From: Toxoplasma gondii ME49
Lineage: Eukaryota > Apicomplexa > Conoidasida > Eucoccidiorida > Sarcocystidae
Direction: 5' to 3'
NCBI RefSeq assembly: GCF_000006565.2
Contig: NC_031480.1
Coordinates: forward strand, 388,144 to 452,143
DNA length: 64,000 nucleotides
Part shown: piece by piece, positions 1-13,397 of the stretch
Layout of the letters: every line of letters begins with the position of its first letter
Numbering within the stretch: the first letter of the stretch is position 1
Translations under genes and position numbers: made by a program
The notes under the pieces: model-generated
The model's input: the letters and a program-made list of their open reading frames with translations, nothing else
The model's database searches: none
Told to the model about the DNA's origin: nothing

Positions 1-1484
1 TAGGTACAATTGAATAAGCCTTGCATATGTTAACATATCAACACTATTTTTTTATATCACTGTCGAAGCACTGGCAGCTGATGCAGGACGCTGTGACTAC
101 AGCCTCGTTGTCGACATACACACAGGACTGCTCACCGTGTTACGAACATCGAACAACCGGTTCGCACTGCCAGTGCGGCAACCTTGCACCTCCTACCTGT
201 GAGTCTGTCCTAGTAACAAGTGAGAAGATCTAGAAACCGGAGGATCTCGATAACAAAGTCATTTAATTCAAGTACATGGCGTGAGCATGACAGCGATGTT
301 CCTCTCCCTTCATACGAAGAAACCGGATCCAGTGTGCTGCTCACCCACGTACAGCATCTGCGACCGCATTTCGACGAAACATAGCATATTACGAGTTAGA
401 CGTAAACATGGAGTAGCCCGGACAATTCATGATCCGACAGAACAGAACTGCCCCTTTAGCAACGCCAGACCTTTAATTCTGAGGCGGACGACTGCGACAG
501 GCCTTCTCATCAACGAAGCTCGACGGAGAGTACACAGAACGGAGGGGTCACAACAAGGAACAAGGGTACACGACCGCAGCAGGAGTTCCCTGCCACGGGA
601 ATGAACGGCTCACATCGGAATCGTCCAACAAACAAGTTCGACAAACGATGACGACACCTCGGGAGAACTAGGAAAAGACAGTGTGCCGTCCAGACTGCGA
701 GACATCTCCCACACAGCCCGCGCAATGGCACGCGATGCGACAGTAACCTTGAAACAACCTGGAGCTTCTTGCATCCTCAAAAGCAAACCAAAGTACACAG
801 AATTGTGTCATACATCCATCCGACACGAAACGCGTTGTCTGTCCGAATGACAATAACGCCACCTCCTCACCGATCGGATAAAGTCTTTGAGTTCCACTGA
901 GAGCAAACTGACTACGCATTTGTCTCGATCCCGATGAGGCCAGGACTGTGACGACATCCCTGTAAGAACGATGAATTGGCTGCAATATATCCTAACGGCA
1001 ATCTTCAAAACCATTTGTAGGCTTATTCGACGCGAGTGGCTTCACCGTTCAACGACAAAATTATGCAGTGGTCACGCGGGCAGTAAACTCGGCTGCAAGT
1101 ACATTGCTGTACCCCTTACAAACGTAATGAGACGAAGGGCGCCGATGACTATGAAGGAGAAGCAGACATGTGACTGAATATAACTAGCAATAGCTTGATC
1201 GTACAGTACTTTTTGCTTGGAATATCCGAAGACTGATTAAGTCAAAAAACTGATCAAAACCTCGATGGATACAATGCGGCTAAAGACAACGGCCGGACAG
1301 ATGCCCATCATGTGGCTTATGGCATGGCGCTCCAAGTCTACATCACACCACAAACTGCGCGAGGCGCCTGTCGCAATTGCTATTTGCTACTACGTTTGCC
1401 TCTGGGTTAGCACTGCAGACGAGAACGTGAGACAAGGGTCTCGAATGAACTCGAATGATGGCAAACGACGCAACTTCCCCTTGT
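1..1484. other. Spacer downstream of pantothenate kinase
   Basis: This stretch follows the kinase stop codon at 1485-1487 and should contain its 3' untranslated region. Several open frames of 60 to 117 codons occur on both strands, but none shows a motif, a signal peptide or matching splice sites. I see no gene here. Confidence 0.5.
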
Positions 1485-4400
1485 CTAGCAGCGGGATGTT
1501 TCCACGGGGCATTCGTCGGCAGCAACCAGAGCTCCAAGCGCCCCCAAGTAGCCATCATGTCGAAGAAACAATACCTGCACGTAGACATGAGAGCAAGAAA
1601 CACAGAAAACATGGATAAGGTTTGGACTTGCTAGTCGCGATTTGCCACTGTCCCATACAGATGAAATCTATATGGTGAGCCGCTGTGCTACGAATACGTC
1701 TAAAAGTGCACAAATACAGGACGCACCTCAAACGGTGGTGGCTGAGGCCAGGCCTTTGAGCCTGTCGGCAACACACGCTGTGTCGTTCGGTCGTTTCGTG
1801 TCACTGGCCCCTGTCGAGTGGCCGCACTTCCCGCGCTCGCCTCCGCTGCTGCTGAAGGCTCTGAGTTGATGTTAGAATCTTGCTCTTGGGCTTCGTGGGT
1901 GGATTGCCCGCTTGAAAAGAAGGGAGAATATGGCAGGGTATTTTCCTGGGACGATATGGACAACCTTTGGTTGGCAGACTGCCTAGTTTGTGTGCTGCTC
2001 GCTCCCCCGCGTCTTGCCAGCACATGCGCCTGTGACCTTGCGATACACCCCTTTCCGGCTCTCTCTCCAGGACTGCCTCGTTCAGGCTCCAGCATACAGG
2101 TTGTTTCGTGGCTTTTATCCACTCCTGTGAAAACCTTTTCGTACGGCGGTTGCCAGTGAGAATGGTTGCACAAAGAATGCCCACAGCCGAGAGGTGAATG
2201 TGACTCCGACTCTTGTCGCCTGAAGTCAGCATCTGGTGGAAATGAGGGGAGGCGATTGTTATCACCCAGGACACAAACATCAGGAACTGCATGTGGTTGA
2301 CCGCCACCGGCACTGCGTCCTGTGCCCAACGCTGGTGGCGCCGATTTACTTCTGGCACCCTTCTTGTGAATCCTGCGCGCATATCTGGAGCAGCAAAATA
2401 TTTTATTTTCCGTTTCTGTTGCCTGTACCCAGCTGAGCAGAAGCCGAGGCGCTGACAGGTGTCCATCCCGCCCACTCTCAACAGGCGCGCGGCCAATTTC
2501 CTCGGTTTCCTTCTGAAACTCATGATTTGTCACTGGGACAGCTGTCCCACATGGCGAGGAACACGATAAGACTGACGATAAGTTGCGAGAGCAGGAAGGA
2601 TCGACCGGCTGAAGAGACGCCGGAATAGACACGGACTGCGCCGCTGCATCGTACTGACGCATGTAGAAGTTGACGCCGTGTGTGATGGACTCCATCGTGA
2701 ACTCGTGATTGTTGATGTATTTGCCGGCGAAGAAAATTCTGTTGGGCAAGACAGGAAAGGTAACACAACTTCAAGGAGGGTACCACACCACCACCATCTG
2801 CTTTCAATTCCCTCTAATTTGTAGATTGAATGTCGGCCACAGGCCTTAGCCAGGTATTTGTAGCTTCCCTTTGTTAACGAACAAATCGCTGGATACGGCA
2901 ATTTGCTCTGCTTCAGAGACACCTAGGACAAGTACAACAGAAAAAACGGATCAGATCACGCGGCAAACGTAGTTCGAACGACGTTCTTCCACGGACGCAA
3001 ATACGCCGTCGTCTGACACAACTACTCGGGAATATTTATATGATACAGGAGAACGACAGTGACACGAACTGAAGTGGAAAGGATAAAACCAGTGGACTGC
3101 GGGTTGCTTACTGAACCGATGCCAGACACAACCCCGCAATGGCCAGCAACATGTTAAAACGCATCATTTCTCCAGTTGTTTAACTACCCGTTCCTTGACA
3201 GGCCGGAACGTTCCTTCTTTGTTTTGTTGTACATCTCACAACACGTTCGCGTCTACTGCTTTCATTGCGAGAGATTTCGAATCTGGAAAAGGCGCCAAAC
3301 GTCTGTACTAGAAGAAAGTCTTGAATGATCTATCACTTGATCATGGCAGTTCCGACCGTCCCCATGTGTTTCCTTCACCACACGGCGACTCGACGTTTAC
3401 TGTGGAAGTCGCCCCTTCGTTTTCCCGCTGCTTCACACTATCAAAAATGCGCCCAAATACGGTAACACAAACACTAACCACCGACAAATAGAGCTACCAA
3501 TTCCATGCACTCCCGTCTGTAATGGACGATGAATACAAACATCCCAGTTCTGAAACCTTTCGTTCGAACGTGGGTGTACACACGACCCCGAACGATTTAG
3601 AAACTGAACAGAACACATACGTTCAATAGTCCACGTCGCCAGGCTGCCCGCGAACTTCACCTTGTTCAACTGCGAGTGCCATGAATCCCTTGTACTGAGG
3701 GATGCCCAATTCAAAGTCACGGACCGACACCTGGCCAACGCGTCGATTTACAGAATTCGACTTGAATAGGGAAAACTATTCGCACGTGAGGACTTTCAAA
3801 ATCTCTACGAGAAAAGCTCATCTGTATCCTACCTTCGAACACCATGGGCAGTCCCAACAAGGTACGCAAGGTAGCCAAGATTGTAGCTAACCATGTGGAT
3901 CAAGCTCCTGGCAACGTCCTCTTTCCTGCAGCCATATACCAAATGGCAAAATCGAATACAACGCACGCTTCCTAGAGAGCGTCCAACTCACTCGCTACAC
4001 AGATAATGCGGAAAACACGAGACATGAGAAATTTAAGAAGAACGGTAGTGGGAGCAACTACGGACCCACCAAACAGGTGGAGACATATATGCCACGTGAC
4101 GCTTGACCATGGCACAGCGTGGTAGAATTTGTGAAAGCCCGTGGACTATTCATGAGGCAAAACATGAGAAAGAAAAATGCCTAACAGTGCATAGTGAAGC
4201 TCGCCATTTCAACAGGGTCGCGCCAGAAGTGCAGAGAGGTTGGCTGAGCATCAGCAGAAGAAGTGACTGTATCAAAGGGGCATGATCTAACAACCACCGA
4301 CGGGGGCAGGGGCTACTCAGAAGAATAATGTTTTTTGCAGTTACGCATCGATGGACCACAATGGAAAATACAGTATTTAACAAAGTGGAAGTCGTCCGGT

Positions 4401-7400
4401 TTACCATGAATGGAATGAAGCAGTCCGAAGAAGTACACAACAAAGGCACACGTTTGGTGCTGATGACCGAACACGGGTCAACGTCGGTTAAGAGAAAGCC
4501 GAGAATTCGCCAGGTAGATGACTCGTAAAGTACTAGTGTGTCCGCACAGTCGAAAGCGGATACTTTGGTAGGAGAGCGTACCTCAAATTCTTTCTCAGAA
4601 GATTTCCGTCTTCCTGGGATGTCATGAGATACAGACGCCCGAAGCTGATTGATAGAAAAGCAGGGCATCAACAAAAAGGTCTGATAGTGGATTCATGCTT
4701 CCTTTTGGAAATGGGCAAACTAGTATGTCCCCTCCAATAGTCGTGGCTTGAGTGAGTTATCATGCAATTAATACCCAGTACCTGAAAAGCCCCGCTCTTG
4801 CCACGGCCAGCCTTACAGGTGTACTGCAATCGAAACAACATCCATTTCAGAACCAAGCCTGTCTTCAATGCCTCTTAGGACGAAAGTCTCCTAGTGCATA
4901 CAAAAGCAGCACGACTGCGCTGATAATAAAAATATGAGTGCGTTTGTAATCGAAAAAGACGAGTCTGCCCTGAAGCTGCGACACGCGCTGACTGACGGAC
5001 AGGACAGACCAGGAGTGAGCATATAACGACCGAGCGTTCTACACTTTGGTAGATCTATGAACCATTCCCGTCGGATCGGCGTAAACTACGTTTTCGTACA
5101 CATGCCGGTTGGATGTGCGTGCTCTGCACACATGAAGACAACGCGTGGTCGCTTGTCGGTGGCGACAGAAAAACTCCAAAATTTCCCTTGTAACAAAAGA
5201 GGGGAACCAGGTAGCGCGCCTCTGCGCCGCCACGTCCACAGTGAAGTAGGCAAAAGTCACTGCCGTCCGTGAATAGCTTTTCGGGCTGTCTGCTGATTCC
5301 GGAACCACCGTCTGATAAGGGCTTAGCCATGCATCGCTGTATTACATTAGAACCGTACACTGTGAACAAAATTCTATGTGAATGCTGTGGACCATCACCC
5401 TTCTGGACTGCTCAAGACAGCAAAGTATAGGGCAAAAAGATAATATAACATATAACTCCATTCACGGGGATTGAAAGAACTTTCAGAGACACGGGTCCAG
5501 CTTTCTACTGCGGATGTGGCAACGTCGTTGAAGGAATCAATATTAGTGAACGACGACGACACCCCCAAACCCCTCTTGATATAGTTTAGTAGCGGATATC
5601 CTACGGTCGGCGTTTCACAAGGTAAACGAAAGCCATTCTATCTTATATGGCTGGAAACACAGCATTAGCAAAAACACCCACCTGCTTGCAAGGGTGTCCG
5701 CGGGCAGACACCGACTGCCTGCAGCGTCTCCGAACAAATCGCCAACTTTGAGGTCCAGCAAATCCGTCCCTGAGAATAGACAGCTCACACAATATACGGA
5801 GACCTTTATCAAAGAGATGTCACTCACGTACAAGGGACGGATCAACACGGAAAGTGTAAGGATGAGACTGTAATAAAAACACGCAGACGTGGTCAGCAGC
5901 TTCCGAACAAACTTGGAGTCGCGAAAATGTACGAAGTGATGTTGCACGGCTGGGAGACAGTCGTTTGTACTGGAGGGATCGACCTACCTAGGTGCACACC
6001 CACTTGTTGCTCGGATTCTAGCATTAAAATTCCTTCATTCTTCCTCGCTCCCCCCCAGCTTCTCCAGTATTTCCAATGTCGCTCTCCTTTGCGCTCCTAT
6101 TCTCCCGGGAAACCAAATTCGTCGGCTTCGCATCGCTCAACTAGCTGCCTTCCCGGATTATGGCGCTTACCTCTCTGGGACAGCTTCACAACTTGCTTGA
6201 AGGTCTTCGCGTGAAACAGGAGCCTCGCCAGACCCAAAACCGTGCCACCACCGATGCACGTGCCAGTGACACGGACGAACGAAGACGGACTGGTCGCCTG
6301 CGGCGTGAGCCAGACAAAGTAACAATTGGGGCATGACAGGTGCCTTCGGCCTTGACACCCGGCAAACGGTCTGGCTTTTTCGTGTGCGTTCATCGCACGT
6401 AGACAGCACTTCTGAAGCAAGTGCCAAGGGTACCGAACTGCTCCATGTGCTACGGGCGCTTAAGTCCTCCAAGAGTGTTTGTCACACTGCATATAGGATA
6501 CTCCGTTGCTTGCTGGTTGCCAGCACGCCAAAAAATACACATAAACGACCGACTGAAGTGAGGGAGATATATGCGGAAGACTAAACATACAGTTGACACA
6601 CGAGCGCACGGAGAAAGTTAACTGTAAGCACGCTAGCGAATTCTACGGATTTGCACATTGCAAATTGCATATTTGGCTCACTATTTTGCTCAGGCGACAA
6701 GAGTCTGACGCGTATGGGACGGGCTGCCCAGGCGGAATACTTGCCAATACGCATGTTGGAAATATATAGGTGCACTAGTCGGTAGTTCAGCTGCTATACG
6801 TCGTCGCGTATATCCTGTTCGGTTACAGATCTAAATGAGGCTTCCTAATGTGTACCAACCTACACAAGTGATGGCGTTTTGTTACGAGACAAGCGCGGGG
6901 TTACAATTAGTTTGCATGTGCTAAACATTTTCCAGTGAACCCAAATTTGGCGCCAAGGGACAAAAGCTCTTAACCTCCTGGTCACCTGCAACTAGAACGG
7001 TAGCAGGGTAAAAAGTTCTCACCTTCAAAATCGAGACGCCAGAGCCAATATTGACAACGAGAAAGGGATAAAGGGGCGTTGTCTGAAATCACAGCAAAAC
7101 ACACACCACAAACTTTACGACCAACACCATGAATGGAGACACAAAATCGCACTGAGCTCTCCTATGTGGCGGGTGCTTACGGAAGCATATTCCTGAAGGT
7201 CGCGTTCGCGGCTTGAAAATAACAAATCGATCACGAATTCAGTAAATGCGGAAACAGGCATTTGCGTCGCAAGGCGAAGAGACGGTGGTTAGCACATCTC
7301 CAAAATTTGAAAGCTCGAGCCAGTAAATGTGTGACCGATCTTCAAGATAGAAGAGACTATTTACTAAATACAACGGCAGGCTTGGACTATTCCTTGTACA

Positions 7401-10400
7401 ACCCGTCCTTTGTTCATTTTCACTCTCCCAAACCGCTTTAAGTTCCAGGTAACACAGGAACACCTCCGAGAAAACGTTCGTCGAAGACGTGGACCCCCTC
7501 CCGTCTTGCGTACATATGTACATTTTGGCAGTCACCTTCCCGAAATGTGTCTGAAATGAATACTTACGTCTATCTATCTAAGTTAACGACAAAGGATTTG
7601 GTAACGGTGTATGTATACCTACACGAATACATTTCAGTCATATTGTTGTCAGGGCTATCGTGGGATTCGTTGCATCCTCTGCGTCGTGTTGAGTCGCACA
7701 CAAACAGTCGCCGGATGCGCCTGGCAGATGGCTTTCCCTGAGAGAGCGCACTGGCACCCTCTTTCAAGACTATCCCTCCTGACCGTGTATGACAATTCTC
7801 TCCCCAACATCTCTAGTGCTTTTCACGCAGATGTATGCGAGTTATCGAACAGATGTAGACAGCATTGACACAATATATACTTCAACACGCACTGGTATCT
7901 GCGGACGCCTGGGCGCATGTGACGATATACCCATGAGTGGTGTTTCCTCTCCCCAGTTCTGTGCGTACCACGTGCACATGAATTCGTTGCTTCTTCTGCA
8001 AGTCGAAACGGAACACTGAATCGGTCGAGGAGGCTAAGCAGACCAGCCCTTTCATGATGCTTTCCATTTCATCGAGCTTCTTCAACTGTACACCAAGTCT
8101 CTCCAGAAAGAGCGCACTGAACTTGTGTGCGCCACCACCTGTCGCTCTCAACACAACTCCAGGCTGTGCGAATCCGTTTGCTGCAGCCCCGCAGGAATCC
8201 GAAAAAAACGCAAAACACAAGTCGATGACATTTAAGACAACCCACCACCATTTTGCTCAGGCAGATCTGCAAGGAACACCAGGGTTGTTTAAAAAACGGA
8301 GACACGCAAAAACGGAAAGACCGCGAGACATACTGTCGGACGCGCGAGTCTTCCCTCATGGACAACACTTTTAATCCCCGAGTCATCCCTGTCTAGCTCC
8401 ACTTCGCAACCGCCTCGCAGACACACTAGCTGACCCAGACTTACCTTTTAGAAAATGCAAGAGCGATGAAACGTCCTTCGTGTGGAAGTACGTGAACCTG
8501 ATGACATGCTCCGGAGTTGCTGCAATCAAAAATACAGTGAGCAAACACGTAGCCTTTCTGGAGTTTCACATCTTTGACACTTTGCAACCGGTCGTGGCCG
8601 TCAACCAGAAACTGTAGGACACAGATGCAATTCATTATATACAGTAGAACAAAAACTGACTATACTTCGACTTCACGCGGTTGTCCGGTTGAGGGAACAC
8701 AACAGAGTAGCCCGCAGGCTTCCCAATCGCGCGGGAAGTCGTCTTGTCCCCCCCTGCTGATGGATGCACTGTGAAAGCGAGAGTACATTGTAGAAGACAA
8801 GACAGCTTCACCTAAACCCAGCTTTCACCCCCAAATGCCCTCACCTCTGATTGTCAGAGACGCTCGTGCTTTTCGATCGCTTCGACAGTGGCACCGGACA
8901 CACTGACGCCTCCGGCCGCCAGTCAAGTCCGGAGTGTGTCCCGGCACATTTTCAGAGACGGGAGGTTCAAGCTCGGCATGCAGCGGCATTCTGTGGCCTT
9001 CGTCTGCGGCCGAATCACCCGGAAAACTGTGAAGCGCAGGGTCAGGTGAAGCTGTTGACAAACGCGGGGCCGCAACTGTGCACGGCGTTCGCTGACAGAG
9101 GAAATCCGCAGTCTTTCCTAAAGAACGTTGCACGAATGAAGCTGCGACTTCAGACTGGTCAAGCGAGCCTCCGGGTTCATTGGCTCTCGCACACGCCGGT
9201 ACCGGTGCGCTCTCTTGAATCGCAGAAGAAGGTGCCCGAGTCCTGGGGCTTTCGCGATCTTCACAACAGGCCTCATTCGCGTGTGGTTTTTTTGAAGCAG
9301 AAGTCGCGGACGATCCCTCGTGATGGTCTACAGTGTCAATGTCGGAATCGCTTCGACCACGAAACTGCCTCTTCGCACTGAAACCCGTCCCGGAGTCCTG
9401 CGTATCGCCCGCTGGCGTTTGGGGGACATCCGTCGTTCCGGTTGCGAGTGAGTTTAGCTCACGTCTCTGGGCCCCAAGGGTGGGCGACAGTTGCTCTGCA
9501 TGCCGCCAACACTTGGACGTTATCTTTGGCGTCTGATATCGATCTGAGGCGCAGGAGTCACCCGTGGCCCCAGACTTCGTGACAAAAACGACTTTCGCGA
9601 GAGTGCCGCCAATGTCCACAGCGCACCGGTCACTCGGGCCCCCATTCCTCACAAGCTCGAGCAGCCGCGCCGCCGAGGCTGTCGTGAGGCACGGCGGGTG
9701 ATGCGGCGGATACAACACAAAAGCTGGTGAGAGGCTCCTGCGACTCCGCGACGGCCGCTGGGCAGGAGCGGCCGAAACGGAGGAAGGCTGGCGCGGCTCA
9801 GACGCGGAAGAGCGTCTGCGCGGCAGCGACCGCTCTCCGCAATAACGGCATCTACAAGGGCGGCAAAAATTCCACGAATAGCTTCCAGGCCCCCGGCGTG
9901 AGCTGCCAGGCAGGCTCAGTGGGAGGGCGGCGGCGAGTAATCGCTCCGACCTAACTGGCGCGCCCGGGTCAGGCGGGTTGGGTGCGTCGCTCGGCGTGGC
10001 TTCGAGGTTATTCGAGTTAGGCCGCTGCCTAGCTGCCTTGCATTGTCGCAGTTGGTCCAACTGACACGGTCTCATACCGGTGCCGCAGCTGCAATGGCAG
10101 CGACGATGGTTCACAAACGCAGAGGGTCCTTTCCGGCAACCCTGGGGCCTGCTCGCCCCAAATCCTTCGTCCCCAGACCCTTTGTCACCAAACCCTTCGC
10201 CGCGCCCCGCTGCAAGAGGGGAAAAGAGACGCGGATTGCTGGCGAGAGAGGAGACGCATGCCGGTTCGTTGCAGCCTGTCCAGTCCCCCTTTAGCTGTTG
10301 CGTCTCATCCGGCGCCGACGCCTCGGCGGCTGCGTGAACGCTGTTTTCGTCGCAGACGGACGAGGTGCAAGGGCAGTTACGGCAGCTGCAGTGATGGAGA

Positions 10401-10702
10401 CATCGGTCATCGCGGCGGGGGCAGGCGAAGGAGTGGGGACGAGAGATTTCCGAGAACAACATGTCTCTGCTTTTCCAGAACGAGGCGTCGGGGTCGACGA
10501 CTCCTGCCGCACTCTGGGAGCAAGCCATGGAAGCCCGGGGATCACACTGCTCTCGCACTGGACACACGCAACGGCTAAGCAGGCCCGAGGCACCGTCTTC
10601 GGAAGGCTGCATTAGACTGGAGAAGAACGCTTCTCCGATCTTGTGAACGGAAAAAACCGACCAGAACTCCAGCACATCGACTCTACAGTACACATGGGTC
10701 AT
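1485..10702 (-). CDS. Type II (Fumble-family) pantothenate kinase, ten exons
   Basis: This enzyme phosphorylates pantothenate with ATP, the first step of coenzyme A synthesis in the cytosol. I joined ten exons: 8845-10702, 8445-8519, 7972-8180, 7023-7082, 6171-6297, 5682-5769, 4582-4644, 3833-3925, 1727-2738 and 1485-1574. All phases agree and give 1,224 residues, far above the usual 350-500. Family motifs run in order across the joins: VDIGGTLAKVVF (about 362), VIRFTYFHTKD, LRATGGGAHKF (about 655), YPFLVVNIGSGVSILK, VRVTGTCIGGGT, LDLKVGDLFG, ASSFGRL, VSYNLGYLAYL, RRIFFAGKYINNHEFTME and LFLRHDGYLGALGAL at the C-terminus. Extra material comprises about 360 N-terminal residues, about 250 between the first two motifs and about 307 before the last. 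The Glu after GGGAYKF in human PANK3 is Ser here. The start may instead be the Met at 10612. The donor at 7972 is less certain. The promoter should lie in the spacer shared with the plus-strand gene at 13398. Confidence 0.9.
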
Positions 10703-13397
10703 CCAGATCTGCCCAGGGCCGTTTCGAGTGTTGCATAACGGGGAGAATCCCGTAAAGGCGTGAGAGGGATTCGAATCAGAAGATACACGTTGAGGACCAT
10801 CGGCGCTTCTTATAGAACAGAGTGCCGTGCACTTCGCAGCAGAACAACTCGATGCAGCAAACGCCGCCGTCCGAAAGTATCCGAAGGATACACCTGCGAC
10901 TGTCTACGGACAACCGGGTGGAACTCGTTTCGTCAGCTACGAGTGCCGAAAGATCCGAAGCGCCCAGCCGAAAAGCCGTTACGAGATTCAGAGAGAGAAA
11001 GACGGGAAACCCTCGCGGTGTCTACAGGACTATTACTCTGCGCATGGGACGAAAGAGACTCTGTTGGAAAGAAGATTCCGCTGTTTGAGCAAACAGGCAG
11101 CAGAAGCGACTGAGACTCTGTCTGAATCCGCACACTCAGCTCCGAGACGTGCTCTTGTGTCTTCCACCTTTGTCTTTGCTGTTCGGTCCACGAAAAGATC
11201 TTAGGCTGCAACGATGCCGCTTCCATCCCTCAGAAGGGGTGTCGGTACACAATTAGATCCCGCTGAAATGCAAACATCCGTATTTGGATGTCGATCCTCG
11301 TAGTGATCCTCGCATTTCTGCCGTAAAAACCTGGCAAACATACTCGTCTCTGTCTGAGCTTGTCTCAAACTCTTGGTCACATATGTGTACGTGCAGTAGT
11401 TACATATAAATAGACCCGCTTGTTTTCGAGTATGGAGTGATAATGTCTCAATGTCGCCTTGCAATGGCTCATCGAAAAAATCTGCACACGCCGAGTGCCA
11501 TGGAACAAAGAAAATGCCGTTGCATCAGAAGGCGAAGAGGGAACGAAGAGCGCGAGGTTTTACGGGTTTCCCGTTCCAAAGCCATCGAAGAGATATAGAA
11601 AATGGAGGGAGGCCAATTGCGGAGAATCGACGAGAAAAGAGGAGAACACGGTAGAAAAACGTAGCTAATCCGTCCGTCTCCAAGTGACTCGAGGAAAAGC
11701 GCGCCAGCATGCATGCACCGGACACTCAGCGTTGCTGATTGCCGCGCATAACAATGCACAACGGGAATCGAAGTTCTAGTATTTTTGCTTCTGTCTCCTG
11801 CATATGTCGAGACACCCAGGTAGTATCGAATGGTAAGCAACTCACGAAGAGAATTTCAGCAAGCAGGGCGAGCCTTGTAGAGAGCTTCTCTGGTATGCTT
11901 ACCGAATACATCTTCAGCAAGATACGCTTTTTGTGTTCCGCGGGGCGAGCATCGAACAAGCTGGATAGCCGCTGCAGTGGAGGGACAGTGTGCTCGTAGA
12001 GGGACAGAAGCAAGAACTTTCAAACGTCTTTAACGCTTTTAAGGGAAGGATCGAGAGGATATGTTGTAGCTCCGTCAACAGTTCCCCGTTGCCAAGCGAA
12101 AAGTCTTCGATTTTGTGTGGGACCGTCACAGCATATGCCTCAGTGTGACTTCTCCCAGGCCCCGCACCAGGGATAGCAGCTCTATTTAGGAATATAGTTA
12201 AAGCATCCTTTCTACGCGCGGAACAATATCTGCTGGAAGATGATATCACTGAGGACGACTGGAATTGTAGCGGAGACGCCACTCAATGCTGAGTGAAGAC
12301 GTATTCTAGATCATCCGATACTACTCAGAAACGAAGCTAGCGACAAATGTAGTAGCAACTGCCAACTGGTGGCCACATTTCCTCCTAACGAGTGCTGGTG
12401 TACGCTCAAATATCATGCTTATCGCATATGAACTGCCAGCAAAACGCCGGAAGCGGACGTTTCTTGCACACAGCTACTGTTTGTCGTAGCATCCGCAAAA
12501 TATCGGAGAAATGCTGGTTGGCAGGCACTGTGGGAAATGGTAACGGCGTTTTCAATATAAATACAAGGGTGGGAAGTAACAGACAAAATGCGCTTAGGCA
12601 AGTGAAGAAGTTCAACTTCTCCCAGGATCTCTTTCCAACGTAATCTGACTATACCCGTCGCCTTGCAAGAGTGTTGTTCGATTTATAACTGTTAATGTGC
12701 ATGCGGTTAGTTTGTGCATTCAAGTATTCGCCGTTAAACACTCGCACGTGGACACGTGGCGCTTCCCTATTTGAAGCAAGCTGGCTTTAATGTCCTTGCC
12801 TGACAGTCCGCTCTTGTTTCTGTGCTGGCACGGATCGGTCTTTCGCGGCGGTTGAAGTCTCGGGAACTGTACCAATTTTTTTGGTAGAGAACAGTTGAGT
12901 TTCTGCTCGCCCCAAGCTTCTGATCCAGAGCGCCGCACGGAAGATGCTAGTTCCCTCCTGTCCTCTTAGCACAGAAAAAAGAGTGCTCTGGACAAACCGA
13001 TGCCGCACTGCTTGAGCAAGACAGGTATATCTCTGCCAGGCAGGTTGGGAGGATCTTACGCTCAGTTGGCAATGCACCTTTTTACGTGACTAAGGCAGCA
13101 CCAGCGAATTCGCTTTATGACGCGTCATGTTGGCGGTTCATTTGAGGCCTTGACTGTGAAACGATAACTTGGACATGGGGCCGAGAGCAGTTCCTGTGCA
13201 TGGAATTAATGAGAAGACGGCGGAGACACCTGACCAGATACTTGATGTATCTTCAGCGTTGTTCTTCGATATTTGTGCCTCTGCATATGTAGCAGAAGAG
13301 GTCGTCGCAAGCTGGATGCCAAGAAGGTCCTTCTCCTCTCAGCCTGCAGGAAGTATCACTCGCCGTTCCGTGCCAAGTGTTTTTTGTGTAACCAGAG
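10703..13397. promoter_or_regulatory. Divergent promoter region between pantothenate kinase and the androglobin-like gene
   Basis: The 2.7 kb separates two genes transcribed away from each other, so it should carry both promoters and both 5' untranslated regions. Overlapping short frames at 10760-11204 and 11451-11840 are on both strands and look like chance. A palindromic GCATGCATGCA lies at about 11707; such GCATGC cores are bound by ApiAP2 factors in related parasites but are common in this window. No TATA-like or initiator element can be assigned with confidence. Confidence 0.4.

Noticed and set aside
8851..9381. 176-codon plus-strand frame
   Set aside because: It is the antisense shadow of pantothenate kinase exon 1, whose minus-strand reading has the family motif and correct splice sites.
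11707..11717. GCATGCATGCA as an ApiAP2 promoter element
   Set aside because: TGCATGC-type words recur across the window, including inside coding exons (for example near 34264, 42675 and 43546), so one copy is not evidence of a promoter.
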